Positions 53,053 through 61,215 of a DNA stretch of 64,000 nt are shown piece by piece. A program made the translations under genes and the position numbers. The notes beneath the pieces are model-generated. The model made no database searches and was not told the origin of the DNA. It was given only the letters and a program-made list of their open reading frames with translations. Positions within the stretch are counted from its first letter, which is position 1. Each line of letters begins with the position of its first letter. The DNA is from Bacillota bacterium (GTDB lineage Bacteria; Bacillota; Clostridia; Acetivibrionales; DTU013): positions 161,437 through 225,436 of the forward strand of contig JAFABI010000063.1 in NCBI GenBank assembly GCA_023426125.1, given 5' to 3'.

Positions 53053-53227
53053 AACAGGCTCCTTTCTGTTGAAATTTTAGGTATTACCAGCCGAAAGGCA
53101 AAAATATTCTTTTTTCGGCGGGTGAGATTTTGAGGGGAGAGGTGTGGAGAGGGGGGCAACGGAAGGCGGCGTGGTCTGCACTTTCCAAAAAAGAGCAGAC
53201 TACCCCCTTAGCATAAAATCGTCCTTG

Positions 53228-53392
53228 TCACTCCTTAAAAACAACACATTTCCCTTTACTGCATTTTTTAAGCTGCTTATTATAATGAAGGCAATGCTTG
53301 CAGTCCCGATCCCGCACGGGGTCGCGCTCAAGCCTGGGCTTTTCCTGCATCATGCACTCATATTTGCGCAGCCGCCCTTCCGTAAAGTACAT
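53228..53392 (-). CDS. Small four-cysteine protein
   Basis: A 54-residue protein with CKHCLHYNKQLKKCSKGKC, four cysteines that could bind zinc. AAGGAGG precedes the ATG. It follows parB and precedes the Tad genes. Function unknown. Confidence 0.65.
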   Translation of the reverse strand: MYFTEGRLRKYECMMQEKPRLERDPVRDRDCKHCLHYNKQLKKCSKGKCVVFKE

Positions 53393-53420
53393 CTAAGCAC
53401 CTCCTTTCAAAAAAGGGCAC

Positions 53421-53444
53421 AAAAAACGCTCTCATTTGAGAGCG
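53421..53444 (-). terminator. Terminator after parB
   Basis: CGCTCTC/GAGAGCG (53427-53433 with 53438-53444) around ATTT with a minus-strand U6 tract. Separates parAB from the small Cys protein and Tad operon. Confidence 0.78.
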
Positions 53445-53456
53445 AAACTGCCTGTT

Positions 53457-54401
53457 TCAGCGTTCCTGTTCGTGCTGCCGCTTTTTGTACCAGCCTTCCA
53501 GTAGCTGAATGATCAAGTCCTCTTTTTGCTTCTCCGAAAAGCTCTTGGGGAAAAAGCGGTCTATGCGTTCCCGCTGAATATTGAATTTTTCCTTTTGGTT
53601 AGGTTTTTCCTCAGTGAGTATAGAGAGGATAACATCATCGTTCAACCGCCCATCCTGTGAAAACTGCTTCATTTTGATGGCCTGCGGCAATGATGGAGTA
53701 CAATCTTCAGATCCCATAGTGCTAAACAAGACTTGCTGTTGTTCTTTCGGCAGGTGGGAGATTTCGGACGCAGGACGCACCGCAATTTTATTCTCATCCA
53801 CCATTTGCAGGATTTCAGGGATAAGTTCATTCAAACGGAGTATCCTGCGTACTTCATCCTCAGTTTTACCTACTGTATCGGCCAATTCGCGTCGGGAGTT
53901 TTGTGTAGGTAACTTCTGTTCAAATTGCCCAGAAGTTAAATCTGTTCTTTTCCCTTGCCTTTTCATAGCATCATATCGCAGCTTATACGCTCTTGCGAGT
54001 TCAGACGGAAGATTCTCTTCACGGACAATATTTAGATCAGCTACAAGAATATCTGCCTCATCATCCGTATAATTGCGTACAATCAACGGCCTATCAGGAA
54101 TATTGTGCATTTCTGCACAATAATCGCGACGGTGCCCGGATATAATTTCATATCCTCCCTCTGCTCGTGGTCTTGCAATTAGCGGCGTTTCGATTCCATG
54201 ACGGCCAATGCTATCCATTAACCTAACAAGGTCTTGTGTAAGCCGTGCCGTTTGATATGGTTGTCTTACATATGGGTGAACATCTTCAGCCGGTACAATA
54301 ATGATTTTTTCGCTTTTTACTTCAGCGCGACCTTCTTCAGTGGTAAATAAATCATCTACTGAGGCCAGCTTGATGCTGTCTCTTGCGTTGCTTTTCGCCA
54401 A
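53457..54401 (-). CDS. parB: ParB-family partition protein
   Basis: A 314-residue ParB/Spo0J-like protein: N-terminal nuclease-fold domain with the GHRRDYCAEM CTP-binding motif near 110, HTH region (RELADTVGKTEDEVRRILRL) near 170-190 and a C-terminal dimerisation part. TTG start after GGAGGT. It overlaps parA by 50 bp. Ends in HEQER. Confidence 0.85.
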   Translation of the reverse strand: MAKSNARDSIKLASVDDLFTTEEGRAEVKSEKIIIVPAEDVHPYVRQPYQTARLTQDLVRLMDSIGRHGIETPLIARPRAEGGYEIISGHRRDYCAEMHNIPDRPLIVRNYTDDEADILVADLNIVREENLPSELARAYKLRYDAMKRQGKRTDLTSGQFEQKLPTQNSRRELADTVGKTEDEVRRILRLNELIPEILQMVDENKIAVRPASEISHLPKEQQQVLFSTMGSEDCTPSLPQAIKMKQFSQDGRLNDDVILSILTEEKPNQKEKFNIQRERIDRFFPKSFSEKQKEDLIIQLLEGWYKKRQHEQER

Positions 54402-55176
54402 TGCTCTCTACCTCCTTTGTAAAGGCTTCATAGGCTTTCGCTGCTATTCCTTCCGGGTCATAGGCATAAATGCTCTTACCTTTTTCGCTGGTTTCTGCCG
54501 CACGGATAGATAAGGGAATTTCCGATTTGAAAACATACAGCTTGCTACCGTAATCGCGACGCAGGACAAAAGAAATATCTTTTGCAAAGTTTGTACGGGT
54601 ATCGACCATTGTCGGAAGAATACCGTCAATAGTGAGTCTGGGATTGATTTGCTTGCGCACACGGGCAATGGTTTGCATAAGTTTTGTCATGCCTTTGACG
54701 GGCAGATAATGGGCCTGGACAGGGATAATTACGCTGTCTGCGGCGGCAAGAGCGTTTATGGTCAACATACCCAAACTCGGCATACAGTCGATCAGCACAT
54801 AATCATATCTGCCTTTGACTCTATTGATATAGTTGCGCAATATTGTTTCCCGACTCATGGTATTTACAAGGGATACCTCAATAGCCGACAGTTCGATGTT
54901 ACCCGGCATGAGGTCAATACCTTCCTCATGTTGGAGGATACCCTCATCCGGCGTATAGGGTTCCTCAAGAATGACTTTTGATAGGATGGTAGCCAGTGAA
55001 ATAGGTAACTCATGTGGGTTCTTATAGCCCAAAGAGTCTGTCAGGTTTCCTTGTGCATCCGCGTCTATCAGCAACACCTTATTACCCTGCGCCGCGAGAC
55101 CGATACCCAGGTTGACCGTTGTGGTGGTTTTGCCCACGCCGCCCTTTTGATTGGCAAGGGCGATTACTTTTGACAT
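54352..55176 (-). CDS. parA: ParA-family ATPase
   Basis: A 274-residue partition ATPase. The deviant Walker A is ANQKGGVGKTTTTVNLG near 7-23, Walker A' VLLIDADAQGN and Walker B DYVLIDCMPSLG. ATG at 55176 follows AGGAGG; the longer frame is rejected. With ParB it stabilises the element when circular or replicating. Confidence 0.92.
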   Translation of the reverse strand: MSKVIALANQKGGVGKTTTTVNLGIGLAAQGNKVLLIDADAQGNLTDSLGYKNPHELPISLATILSKVILEEPYTPDEGILQHEEGIDLMPGNIELSAIEVSLVNTMSRETILRNYINRVKGRYDYVLIDCMPSLGMLTINALAAADSVIIPVQAHYLPVKGMTKLMQTIARVRKQINPRLTIDGILPTMVDTRTNFAKDISFVLRRDYGSKLYVFKSEIPLSIRAAETSEKGKSIYAYDPEGIAAKAYEAFTKEVESIGEKQRKRQHQAGLSR

Positions 55177-55196
55177 TAAAATTCCTCCTTTCATGC

Positions 55197-55235
55197 AAAA
55201 AGGCCGTCTGCTTAAATGGAATAAAGCAAACGGCC
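55197..55235 (-). terminator. Terminator/attenuator upstream of parA
   Basis: GGCCGTCTGCTT (55202-55213) pairs with AAAGCAAACGGCC (55223-55235) with a minus-strand U5 tail. Part of it (55216-55235) is repeated exactly at 61184-61203 on the other side of the defence operon. Confidence 0.65.
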
Positions 55236-55246
55236 CCATATATATG

Positions 55247-55277
55247 AAAAAAGAACATAAGCTTGATGCTCATGTTC
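55247..55277 (-). terminator. Terminator of the defence operon
   Basis: A 10-bp stem (55253-55262 with 55268-55277, one wobble) followed on the minus strand by six U residues. It ends the transcript of the GHKL-TIR gene. Confidence 0.78.
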
Positions 55278-55380
55278 CCTTATTCAATTAGTTTTTAATT
55301 GTAATATAAATAATAAAATCTAAAGAGATGTTACTGTGATATTGGCCTAGAGTTGCTACGAAACAAATTGTCGGACAGAT

Positions 55381-57291
55381 TTAGTCATCTTTATATAGCT
55401 TTGTTGTTGTCTTAATAAAATTAAAAATTGTTTCCTCTGTTTGATCAAATTTCTGTGCTTGCTGTGAAACTTGATAAAGTGCGCTTGCAAGATAATGCGC
55501 TTGCTTATCGTCCAAATTAAAAGAGAGATAGGGAGTGTATTGAGAAACAGGAAAAGGCTTTCTGACACTTTCAAACTTATCTGTAAACATAGGAAACCAT
55601 TTAGAATTTAGCACCCATCCAGCGCCCGCTTCTAAAACAGGGTCCCATTTATAAACGAATTTTTCGTTTAATACGTAAATAATTGCAAGGTCGGATCTTC
55701 GCGTTGTATTTACAAAGAAATCTTTTAAATATTCGTATATATCCGTGTAAGCCTGAAAACCGGATTCATAATACTTTGAACTGGTATATAATATTTCTTC
55801 TTTTTCAAATCCGCAAAAATGAACGACTTTCTCAAGCTCATCTATAAGCTCTTTATCATCGCTACTATGACTAATCATTAGCTTTTTATATGATTCTTTC
55901 AATGTATCTTTCAGTTCCCATCCCTTTTCCAATGCTATTTTAACCGGTTCTGAATCACGAATAACTTGCTTAAAGATTGGATCGTCAACGACTTTTCTAA
56001 TTGTTTTATCAAATTCCTCTTTAGAGGTTTTCAGCTTGTCCTCCTTTTCCTTATTTTTAATATAATTCTTCTCATCAGTGGCCGCTTTTTTTAATTCAAG
56101 GATTGGACGTAAAGCGTATTTTTTGATAAGTTCCAATGTTTGAACATATCGAGCATCATCTTCTTTATACCCTTGTCGATTACTTGAAGCAATATCCGGT
56201 AATTCAGTCTCTTCCAATAAATCAACGTGAAATTGGCCAACCACATACGATTCACCCATTCGGTCTGTTGAGATATCCGGAAGAACATCAAACTGACCTA
56301 ATTTCCCGTTCGCAATAAGTGATATATAATTTACTGGAAAATCCGTATTGTGTTTTTTATCGCTCGTGGTAGCATATGTTGATATCCATCCATATATAAT
56401 TAAATCAAATTGTTTTTCCTCTCCGTTTACCGTTAGCAATTTAATTTTTTCGCGAATAGATGGTTGATATTTATGTAATACTTTTTGGTCAGGCAAGTCT
56501 GACGGCAAAAGTTTTTGTTTTAGAGATCTATAATATCGATCTTCGTCAAAGACTTGATGGAGTTCAACACAATAGTCACTATAAGCAGTTTTTTCGTCTG
56601 AAAATGTAATTAAGGCATCTGACACAGAAATAATATCTTTAATGTAATCGTCAATGACGACCTTATCCCCGGTATTAAGGTTTTCAAGGTGAATTTTAAA
56701 CGATTTGCATGTGAAAGGAAAGATAAGCGAGATATTACGCCTAGCAGACTCAATCGTTTTATGTATAGAGTACCTTGAATTTTCCATTATAATTGCAGAT
56801 CCATGTTGAGCATCGTTAATATATCTAAAACTTATCTCATTTTCGGGTATTGCCGGAATTTCATACTTTCCATCAATATTTTTCCCGGAAATATCAAGTG
56901 ATAATACACATCCAGATTTATCACCGTTACGTATAGACGTTACCTTAACTCTTTCTGCAACTGATAATGCCGCCAGCTTACCAATACCTTTTCGTCCCAT
57001 ACGCTTACGTTTGCCTGATTCCGTATACATGTTATTTTCATCAGTACGGCTTGTAATACCGATAGGCAAATATTTTTCGTTAAACTGCTCATATGTCATG
57101 CCGTTACCGTCGTCTTCAATAATGATAGAATTTTTATCAGTATCATACAAAATATAAACGTTCTCAGCATCAGCGTCATATGCATTGGCTATTATTTCAC
57201 CTAATACATAGTAAATATTTGTATAAAGGTTAGGACCAAGTAATTTTAATAATTCAGGACCGAAATCAACATAGTACTTTTTTTCATTCAT
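55381..57291 (-). CDS. GHKL (MORC/HSP90-like) ATPase fused to a TIR-like domain
   Basis: A 636-residue protein. The N-terminal GHKL ATPase has the N box (EIIANAYDADA, N36), DDGNGM at 60-65 and the G box GRKGIGKLAA at 99-108, followed by a transducer-like region. A coiled, Lys-rich linker (about 400-465) leads to a C-terminal domain near 468-600 with KLMISHSSDDKEL and KWDPVLEAGAGW (E554), features of TIR NADase-type effectors. Likely an ATP-gated sensor with an effector. Last gene of the operon. Confidence 0.75.
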   Translation of the reverse strand: MNEKKYYVDFGPELLKLLGPNLYTNIYYVLGEIIANAYDADAENVYILYDTDKNSIIIEDDGNGMTYEQFNEKYLPIGITSRTDENNMYTESGKRKRMGRKGIGKLAALSVAERVKVTSIRNGDKSGCVLSLDISGKNIDGKYEIPAIPENEISFRYINDAQHGSAIIMENSRYSIHKTIESARRNISLIFPFTCKSFKIHLENLNTGDKVVIDDYIKDIISVSDALITFSDEKTAYSDYCVELHQVFDEDRYYRSLKQKLLPSDLPDQKVLHKYQPSIREKIKLLTVNGEEKQFDLIIYGWISTYATTSDKKHNTDFPVNYISLIANGKLGQFDVLPDISTDRMGESYVVGQFHVDLLEETELPDIASSNRQGYKEDDARYVQTLELIKKYALRPILELKKAATDEKNYIKNKEKEDKLKTSKEEFDKTIRKVVDDPIFKQVIRDSEPVKIALEKGWELKDTLKESYKKLMISHSSDDKELIDELEKVVHFCGFEKEEILYTSSKYYESGFQAYTDIYEYLKDFFVNTTRRSDLAIIYVLNEKFVYKWDPVLEAGAGWVLNSKWFPMFTDKFESVRKPFPVSQYTPYLSFNLDDKQAHYLASALYQVSQQAQKFDQTEETIFNFIKTTTKLYKDD

Positions 57292-57331
57292 TTTCTATTC
57301 CCTCTTTTGATGAATCGCCTATATCATCACA

Positions 57332-57766
57332 CTACCTAATATGAGATTGAGTCTGTATTTTAAAATCTATTGGGAGCAACTGTAACTTTGCTGGCAAATC
57401 GTTGCCCTTTAATTCACACTCCCATATTCTAATTACTTTCCATCCACGTTTCTGAAAGTATTCAGTAATCTCGTTATCGTGTTTTTGATTGCGCTCCCTT
57501 TTCTTTATCCAAAATTCCTCATTTTGCTTTGGACGTGTATTTCTACAGTCATGTCCATGCCAAAAGCATCCATCGACAAAGACTGCGATTTTCGCATGCA
57601 AAAATACGAAATCAGGATGCCCTTTTACCGGATAACCCCTTCGCCATCCTTTAATTCCATATTTCTTAAATATAGATATTAACTTTAATTCCGTTGATCT
57701 ATTTCCTTTTGTTCCAACCTTTTTCATTACTTTGGACCGTGTTTCTTTATCGAAAATATCAGCCAT
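57332..57766 (-). CDS. vsr: Vsr-type very-short-patch endonuclease
   Basis: A 144-residue nuclease. It has STELKL near 24-29, GHPDFVF (D52), VDGCFWHGHDC (H70, H72) and WECEL, the Vsr active-site set. Vsr nicks T:G mismatches made by deamination of 5-methylcytosine, so it normally travels with a C5 methylase, as here. Confidence 0.9.
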   Translation of the reverse strand: MADIFDKETRSKVMKKVGTKGNRSTELKLISIFKKYGIKGWRRGYPVKGHPDFVFLHAKIAVFVDGCFWHGHDCRNTRPKQNEEFWIKKRERNQKHDNEITEYFQKRGWKVIRIWECELKGNDLPAKLQLLPIDFKIQTQSHIR

Positions 57767-57808
57767 ATAGTCCTCCTGATTACGATATTATTACTAACCA
57801 GGATAGAA

Positions 57809-58483
57809 CTAACTAGTTTGACTTATCCTATACATTTTCCCGTCATAATACCCTTTCATTCCTTGAAGAATATCATCCAAAAATATTAATACCTCATCCA
57901 TGATTTTTTCTAAATCATCAATAGGCAAATCCCTTGCGCATTCGCTAAATGAAACATCACCATGGGCTAAATCGTTTCTATGTTTTTTAACTATTTCAAG
58001 AGAAGCCCCATCATTTTTTAACGTATAGCGAATTTTATGCTTATCACATATGTATTTAATCTTTCTTGCATCTAAATTACCACTGATGCCAAGTGTATCT
58101 TTTGTAAGAATAAGTGGGCTATTTTTAATAATGCTATCTATAATGTGCTGAACTCTATTTTCATATGCTGATCGTTCGGTGGCAGGCCCATATATCTCGT
58201 TTATCTTATAGTTCGACCATAAAATCTGGATCTCTTTAATAACCGAATTATAAGAACAGCCATCATTTTTTAGGTTTTCATAGATTTCCATCATTCCGCT
58301 TACAATGCAGGCTTCTACCAAATTATAAAGCATGAGTAGAAAATTTGACTTGATGATTTTATAAAACTTATTGTTATTTATCGTCGTTATATTTTGACTA
58401 TTTGTGTCAAGGTCGACCATAATTGAGAAATAGAAATTTATTTCCTCTTTTCTGTCCTCATAAATTCCAAGCGTATTTTGCAT
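57809..58483 (-). CDS. HEPN domain protein (MAE_28990-like), predicted RNase
   Basis: A 224-residue helical protein with the HEPN ribonuclease motif RNDLAH (R169-x4-H174) in its C-terminal part, after a helical core FLLMLYNLVEACIVSGMMEIYE. It looks like the MAE_28990/RiboL-PSP HEPN groups. HEPN proteins are often toxins that cut RNA. ATG at 58483 follows AAGGGG; the longer frame over the DUF262 gene is rejected. Gap to the upstream gene is 4 bp. Confidence 0.7.
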   Translation of the reverse strand: MQNTLGIYEDRKEEINFYFSIMVDLDTNSQNITTINNNKFYKIIKSNFLLMLYNLVEACIVSGMMEIYENLKNDGCSYNSVIKEIQILWSNYKINEIYGPATERSAYENRVQHIIDSIIKNSPLILTKDTLGISGNLDARKIKYICDKHKIRYTLKNDGASLEIVKKHRNDLAHGDVSFSECARDLPIDDLEKIMDEVLIFLDDILQGMKGYYDGKMYRISQTS

Positions 58484-58487
58484 GTTA

Positions 58488-59537
58488 TCACCCCTTAAGG
58501 AGTTGATCTCTAACATATTCAACTCTTGCTTTAAGCTTACCTTCATTATTGCTGGCATCTGACGTTGTGTGCTCTTTAAATTCGTCAGAATTAATCCAGT
58601 TTATATTTTGAGGAGATAAGTCCGGTTTCTCTCTTAGGGCTAAAGCTACCCCTACCGAAATAGCTTCAAATCGCACACGCGGAGTTGCTTTCGCATTCTC
58701 TGATTTTGCAAATCCAAACGGGAAGTGTTTTTTTGTAAAGATTACCATAGTTTCAAACTCTTTCTTAAACTGTCCTTCATCAAAATCCTCAAGATTTCTT
58801 ATAAGATAATCGTCTAAAAAAATATTTACATCGTGATCAAAATCTTGATATTCGTTTAAATAGGCAAAAAACCTTAACACAAATTCAAAGCGTTCATGTC
58901 TTTTTACTCTTGTTGCAGACATAGGTGATAATTTCACAAAATCTTTATCTACAGAACAATTCTCAATAAATGTAGTTAACCGTCCGGGATAGGAGCCTCT
59001 ACGAATTTCTGAATCGTTTGCTTTTAACCCAGACGTATTGATACGATAGAACAAGTCTTGCCGTGCATTTATCGGTGTGGTTTCTTCTAGAACAATAATT
59101 CTAAGTGATTTATTAAGAAATTTGCGCTGTTGAGCTTCTGATAGGTCTTTAAAGTAAAGTCCGTTAAGCTTTGTTAGTTTTTTTAATCCAGAGATTTGCA
59201 TCTTGTTATTCTTAAATTCTACAATTGTCTGAATTCGCTGTGCTCCGTCAATTATTTCCATGCGCCCATCCGAACAATTGCCAAAGAACATAAAGGGAAT
59301 AGGTAAGCCAAGAAAAATAGATTCAATAAATAACGTTTTATTTCTAGGCAGCCAAACAAAGCCTCTTTGATATGGAGGAATAAAGAAGTCACCTTTGTTA
59401 AATTTGTCGACCAACAATTCTATGGTATAATCCTTGGTATCATAATCAATCTGTTTTTGCATTTCCTTAATTTGCAAATCAGTCTCTTGCTTTTCTTCGC
59501 TTGATATTACGCGGTTCTTCTTTGATTTCCTAGCCAT
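58488..59537 (-). CDS. DUF262 domain protein
   Basis: A 349-residue protein with the N-terminal ParB-like DUF262 motifs IPPYQRGFVW (53-62) and IIDGAQRIQTI (96-104), where DGQQR is more usual. DUF262 proteins act in several defence systems as nucleotide-driven nucleases or sensors. ATG at 59537 is 8 nt after GGAGGT and overlaps the methylase stop by 8 bp, so the genes are coupled. Confidence 0.82.
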   Translation of the reverse strand: MARKSKKNRVISSEEKQETDLQIKEMQKQIDYDTKDYTIELLVDKFNKGDFFIPPYQRGFVWLPRNKTLFIESIFLGLPIPFMFFGNCSDGRMEIIDGAQRIQTIVEFKNNKMQISGLKKLTKLNGLYFKDLSEAQQRKFLNKSLRIIVLEETTPINARQDLFYRINTSGLKANDSEIRRGSYPGRLTTFIENCSVDKDFVKLSPMSATRVKRHERFEFVLRFFAYLNEYQDFDHDVNIFLDDYLIRNLEDFDEGQFKKEFETMVIFTKKHFPFGFAKSENAKATPRVRFEAISVGVALALREKPDLSPQNINWINSDEFKEHTTSDASNNEGKLKARVEYVRDQLLKG

Positions 59538-60582
59538 GGTTTTCAACCTCCTCAATATGTTGATTTATGCTAATGCCAATAGCTCTGCCCAATTCAACGG
59601 GAACCGCATTTCCAATATGTATTCCAAGCTCTTTTTTATTAAGGATAGAACCCTCTTCAAGAAATGCATAGCCCCTTGGAAAAGATTGAAGTATCGCTCC
59701 TTCCCTTATAGATAAAGCTCGATTTTGCTCTGGATGTCCAAACCGTCCATTTCCATAACCATAAAATTGAGTGGTAATAGTGGGAGAGGGCTGATCCCAA
59801 TACATGCGCCCATATACAGAAGGATAAGTTTTACCACTATCCTTTTTATGGCACTTTAATTGGAGCGATTCATCCCAATCACGCCAAGTCCCCCCTTGCA
59901 CTGATTGCCTTATTCTTAATCTATTTATTTTAGATAATTGACAAGAGCAGTGTAATGAATCCTGCGCATCTGTTTCCCCATCCTTTATTGAAGGTAGATC
60001 GCCAATGGATTGACGAACAGTTCGATACCTATCAATTGTATAGAGGGGAGGGATGAGATTTATTTCTCCCATCCGAGAAGCTAACAAAACTAGTCTGTTT
60101 CGGCTTTGTGGTACCCCGTAATCCGGACAATATACAATTTGCCAATTTACATGATAATTTAAATTGACTAACATATCTATAAAGTCCTGAAAAACTTTTT
60201 CCTTAGACAATTCGGGAACATTCTCCATAGAAACAATATGGGGATTTGTTTCTTCTATGATCCTTGAAAAAGAATATAATAGTCTCCATTTATCATCCGT
60301 ATGTCCGTCTTTACGATATCTTTTTGTATACTTTGAAAAGGGCTGGCAAGGTGCACATCCCACTAATGCTCTAATGCAATTATCAGGATATAGGTTTAAC
60401 ACATCTTCCGAAGTCAAATTGGTTATATCTGCGTGAATAAATCGGGCATTATTGTTTTTTTCATATGCGTATTTACATGTTTCATTAACATCAATTCCAG
60501 CGGCAACATTAATGCCAGACAGTTCTAAACCTTTAGTGAGCCCCCCAATGCCACAAAACAAATCCACGACAACACAAGGCAT
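59530..60582 (-). CDS. C5 cytosine DNA methyltransferase (Dcm-like)
   Basis: A 350-residue methylase with motif I DLFCGIGGLTKGLE (7-20), catalytic PCQ in GCAPCQPFSKY (C79), ENV motif SMENVPEL (near 120) and C-terminal GNAVPVELG. It would protect host DNA in a restriction-like system. Its start overlaps the XRE stop by one base. Confidence 0.93.
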   Translation of the reverse strand: MPCVVVDLFCGIGGLTKGLELSGINVAAGIDVNETCKYAYEKNNNARFIHADITNLTSEDVLNLYPDNCIRALVGCAPCQPFSKYTKRYRKDGHTDDKWRLLYSFSRIIEETNPHIVSMENVPELSKEKVFQDFIDMLVNLNYHVNWQIVYCPDYGVPQSRNRLVLLASRMGEINLIPPLYTIDRYRTVRQSIGDLPSIKDGETDAQDSLHCSCQLSKINRLRIRQSVQGGTWRDWDESLQLKCHKKDSGKTYPSVYGRMYWDQPSPTITTQFYGYGNGRFGHPEQNRALSIREGAILQSFPRGYAFLEEGSILNKKELGIHIGNAVPVELGRAIGISINQHIEEVENHG

Positions 60583-60833
60583 TATTTTATACCTCCTTTC
60601 CCAAACGACTCTGAATCTTTAGATTCATCATCTACAAACAATAAAAATGCATCAATTTCTAATGCATCAGCAATTTTTTGAATATTATCTAGTGAGATAC
60701 TTCTTTTACCACACTCTATGGCACTTATATATGTTCTATGCAGGCCTGCCTTTTCGGCAAAGCTTTCTTGCGAAAGTCCAAGGTGATTTCTATATTTTCG
60801 CAAGTTATTAGCAAATACTTTCAAAGTATTCAA
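60582..60833 (-). CDS. XRE-family regulator (controller-like)
   Basis: An 83-residue HTH protein (LGLSQESFAEKAGLHRTYISAIECGKR) like restriction-system C proteins. TTG start at 60833 after AGGTG. It is the first gene of the operon and probably times expression of methylase and effectors. Confidence 0.85.
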   Translation of the reverse strand: MNTLKVFANNLRKYRNHLGLSQESFAEKAGLHRTYISAIECGKRSISLDNIQKIADALEIDAFLLFVDDESKDSESFGKGGIK

Positions 60834-60856
60834 TCTACTTCACCTCATTATATCTT

Positions 60857-60897
60857 ATTATGCAAAATCGAATACAATAAGTCAACATACAATAAGT
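60857..60897 (-). promoter_or_regulatory. Defence operon promoter with direct-repeat operator
   Basis: On the minus strand TTGACT (60880-60885) and CATAAT (60857-60862) are 17 bp apart. Two exact ATACAATAAGT repeats (60872-60882 and 60887-60897, 15-bp period) overlap and flank the -35, a likely site for the XRE protein. Confidence 0.7.
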
Positions 60898-60963
60898 AAC
60901 AAAATAATAATCTTTTTAGATATGTGCTTAGTGATTTACTTGCTCCGTAGAAAGTCTTGATAA

Positions 60964-61000
60964 AGGAACATCCCTACCAAAATTGGGGTGGGGTGTTCCT
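60964..61000. terminator. Hairpin between the att-proximal genes and the defence operon
   Basis: A long stem (60964-60978 with 60987-61000, one bulge and one wobble) in the 60,834-61,215 gap. On the minus strand a U3 tail follows. It probably ends the transcript of the two HTH genes. The rest of this gap holds the operon promoter and the repeat at 61184. Confidence 0.55.
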
Positions 61001-61183
61001 GACAACTTAAATGTACAAATCAATGGAAATATCATAACTACAAGCCGTTATTAAATTCACGTTTTTAACTTTTACCGATATTCGGTATAGTGGTCGCTTA
61101 GTCAACTACCCATATTGGAGGTGTCGCACTCCACATGGTTTGTTATAGTAAGCCTTTCATGCAATGAGAACTGTTTGCCTTCC

Positions 61184-61203
61184 ATGGAATAAAGCAAACG
61201 GCC
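61184..61203. repeat. 20-bp direct repeat, right copy
   Basis: ATGGAATAAAGCAAACGGCC here is identical to 55216-55235. The two copies flank the defence operon about 5.97 kb apart. The left copy is part of a terminator. Confidence 0.8.
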
Positions 61204-61215
61204 TCAATGGTCAAA

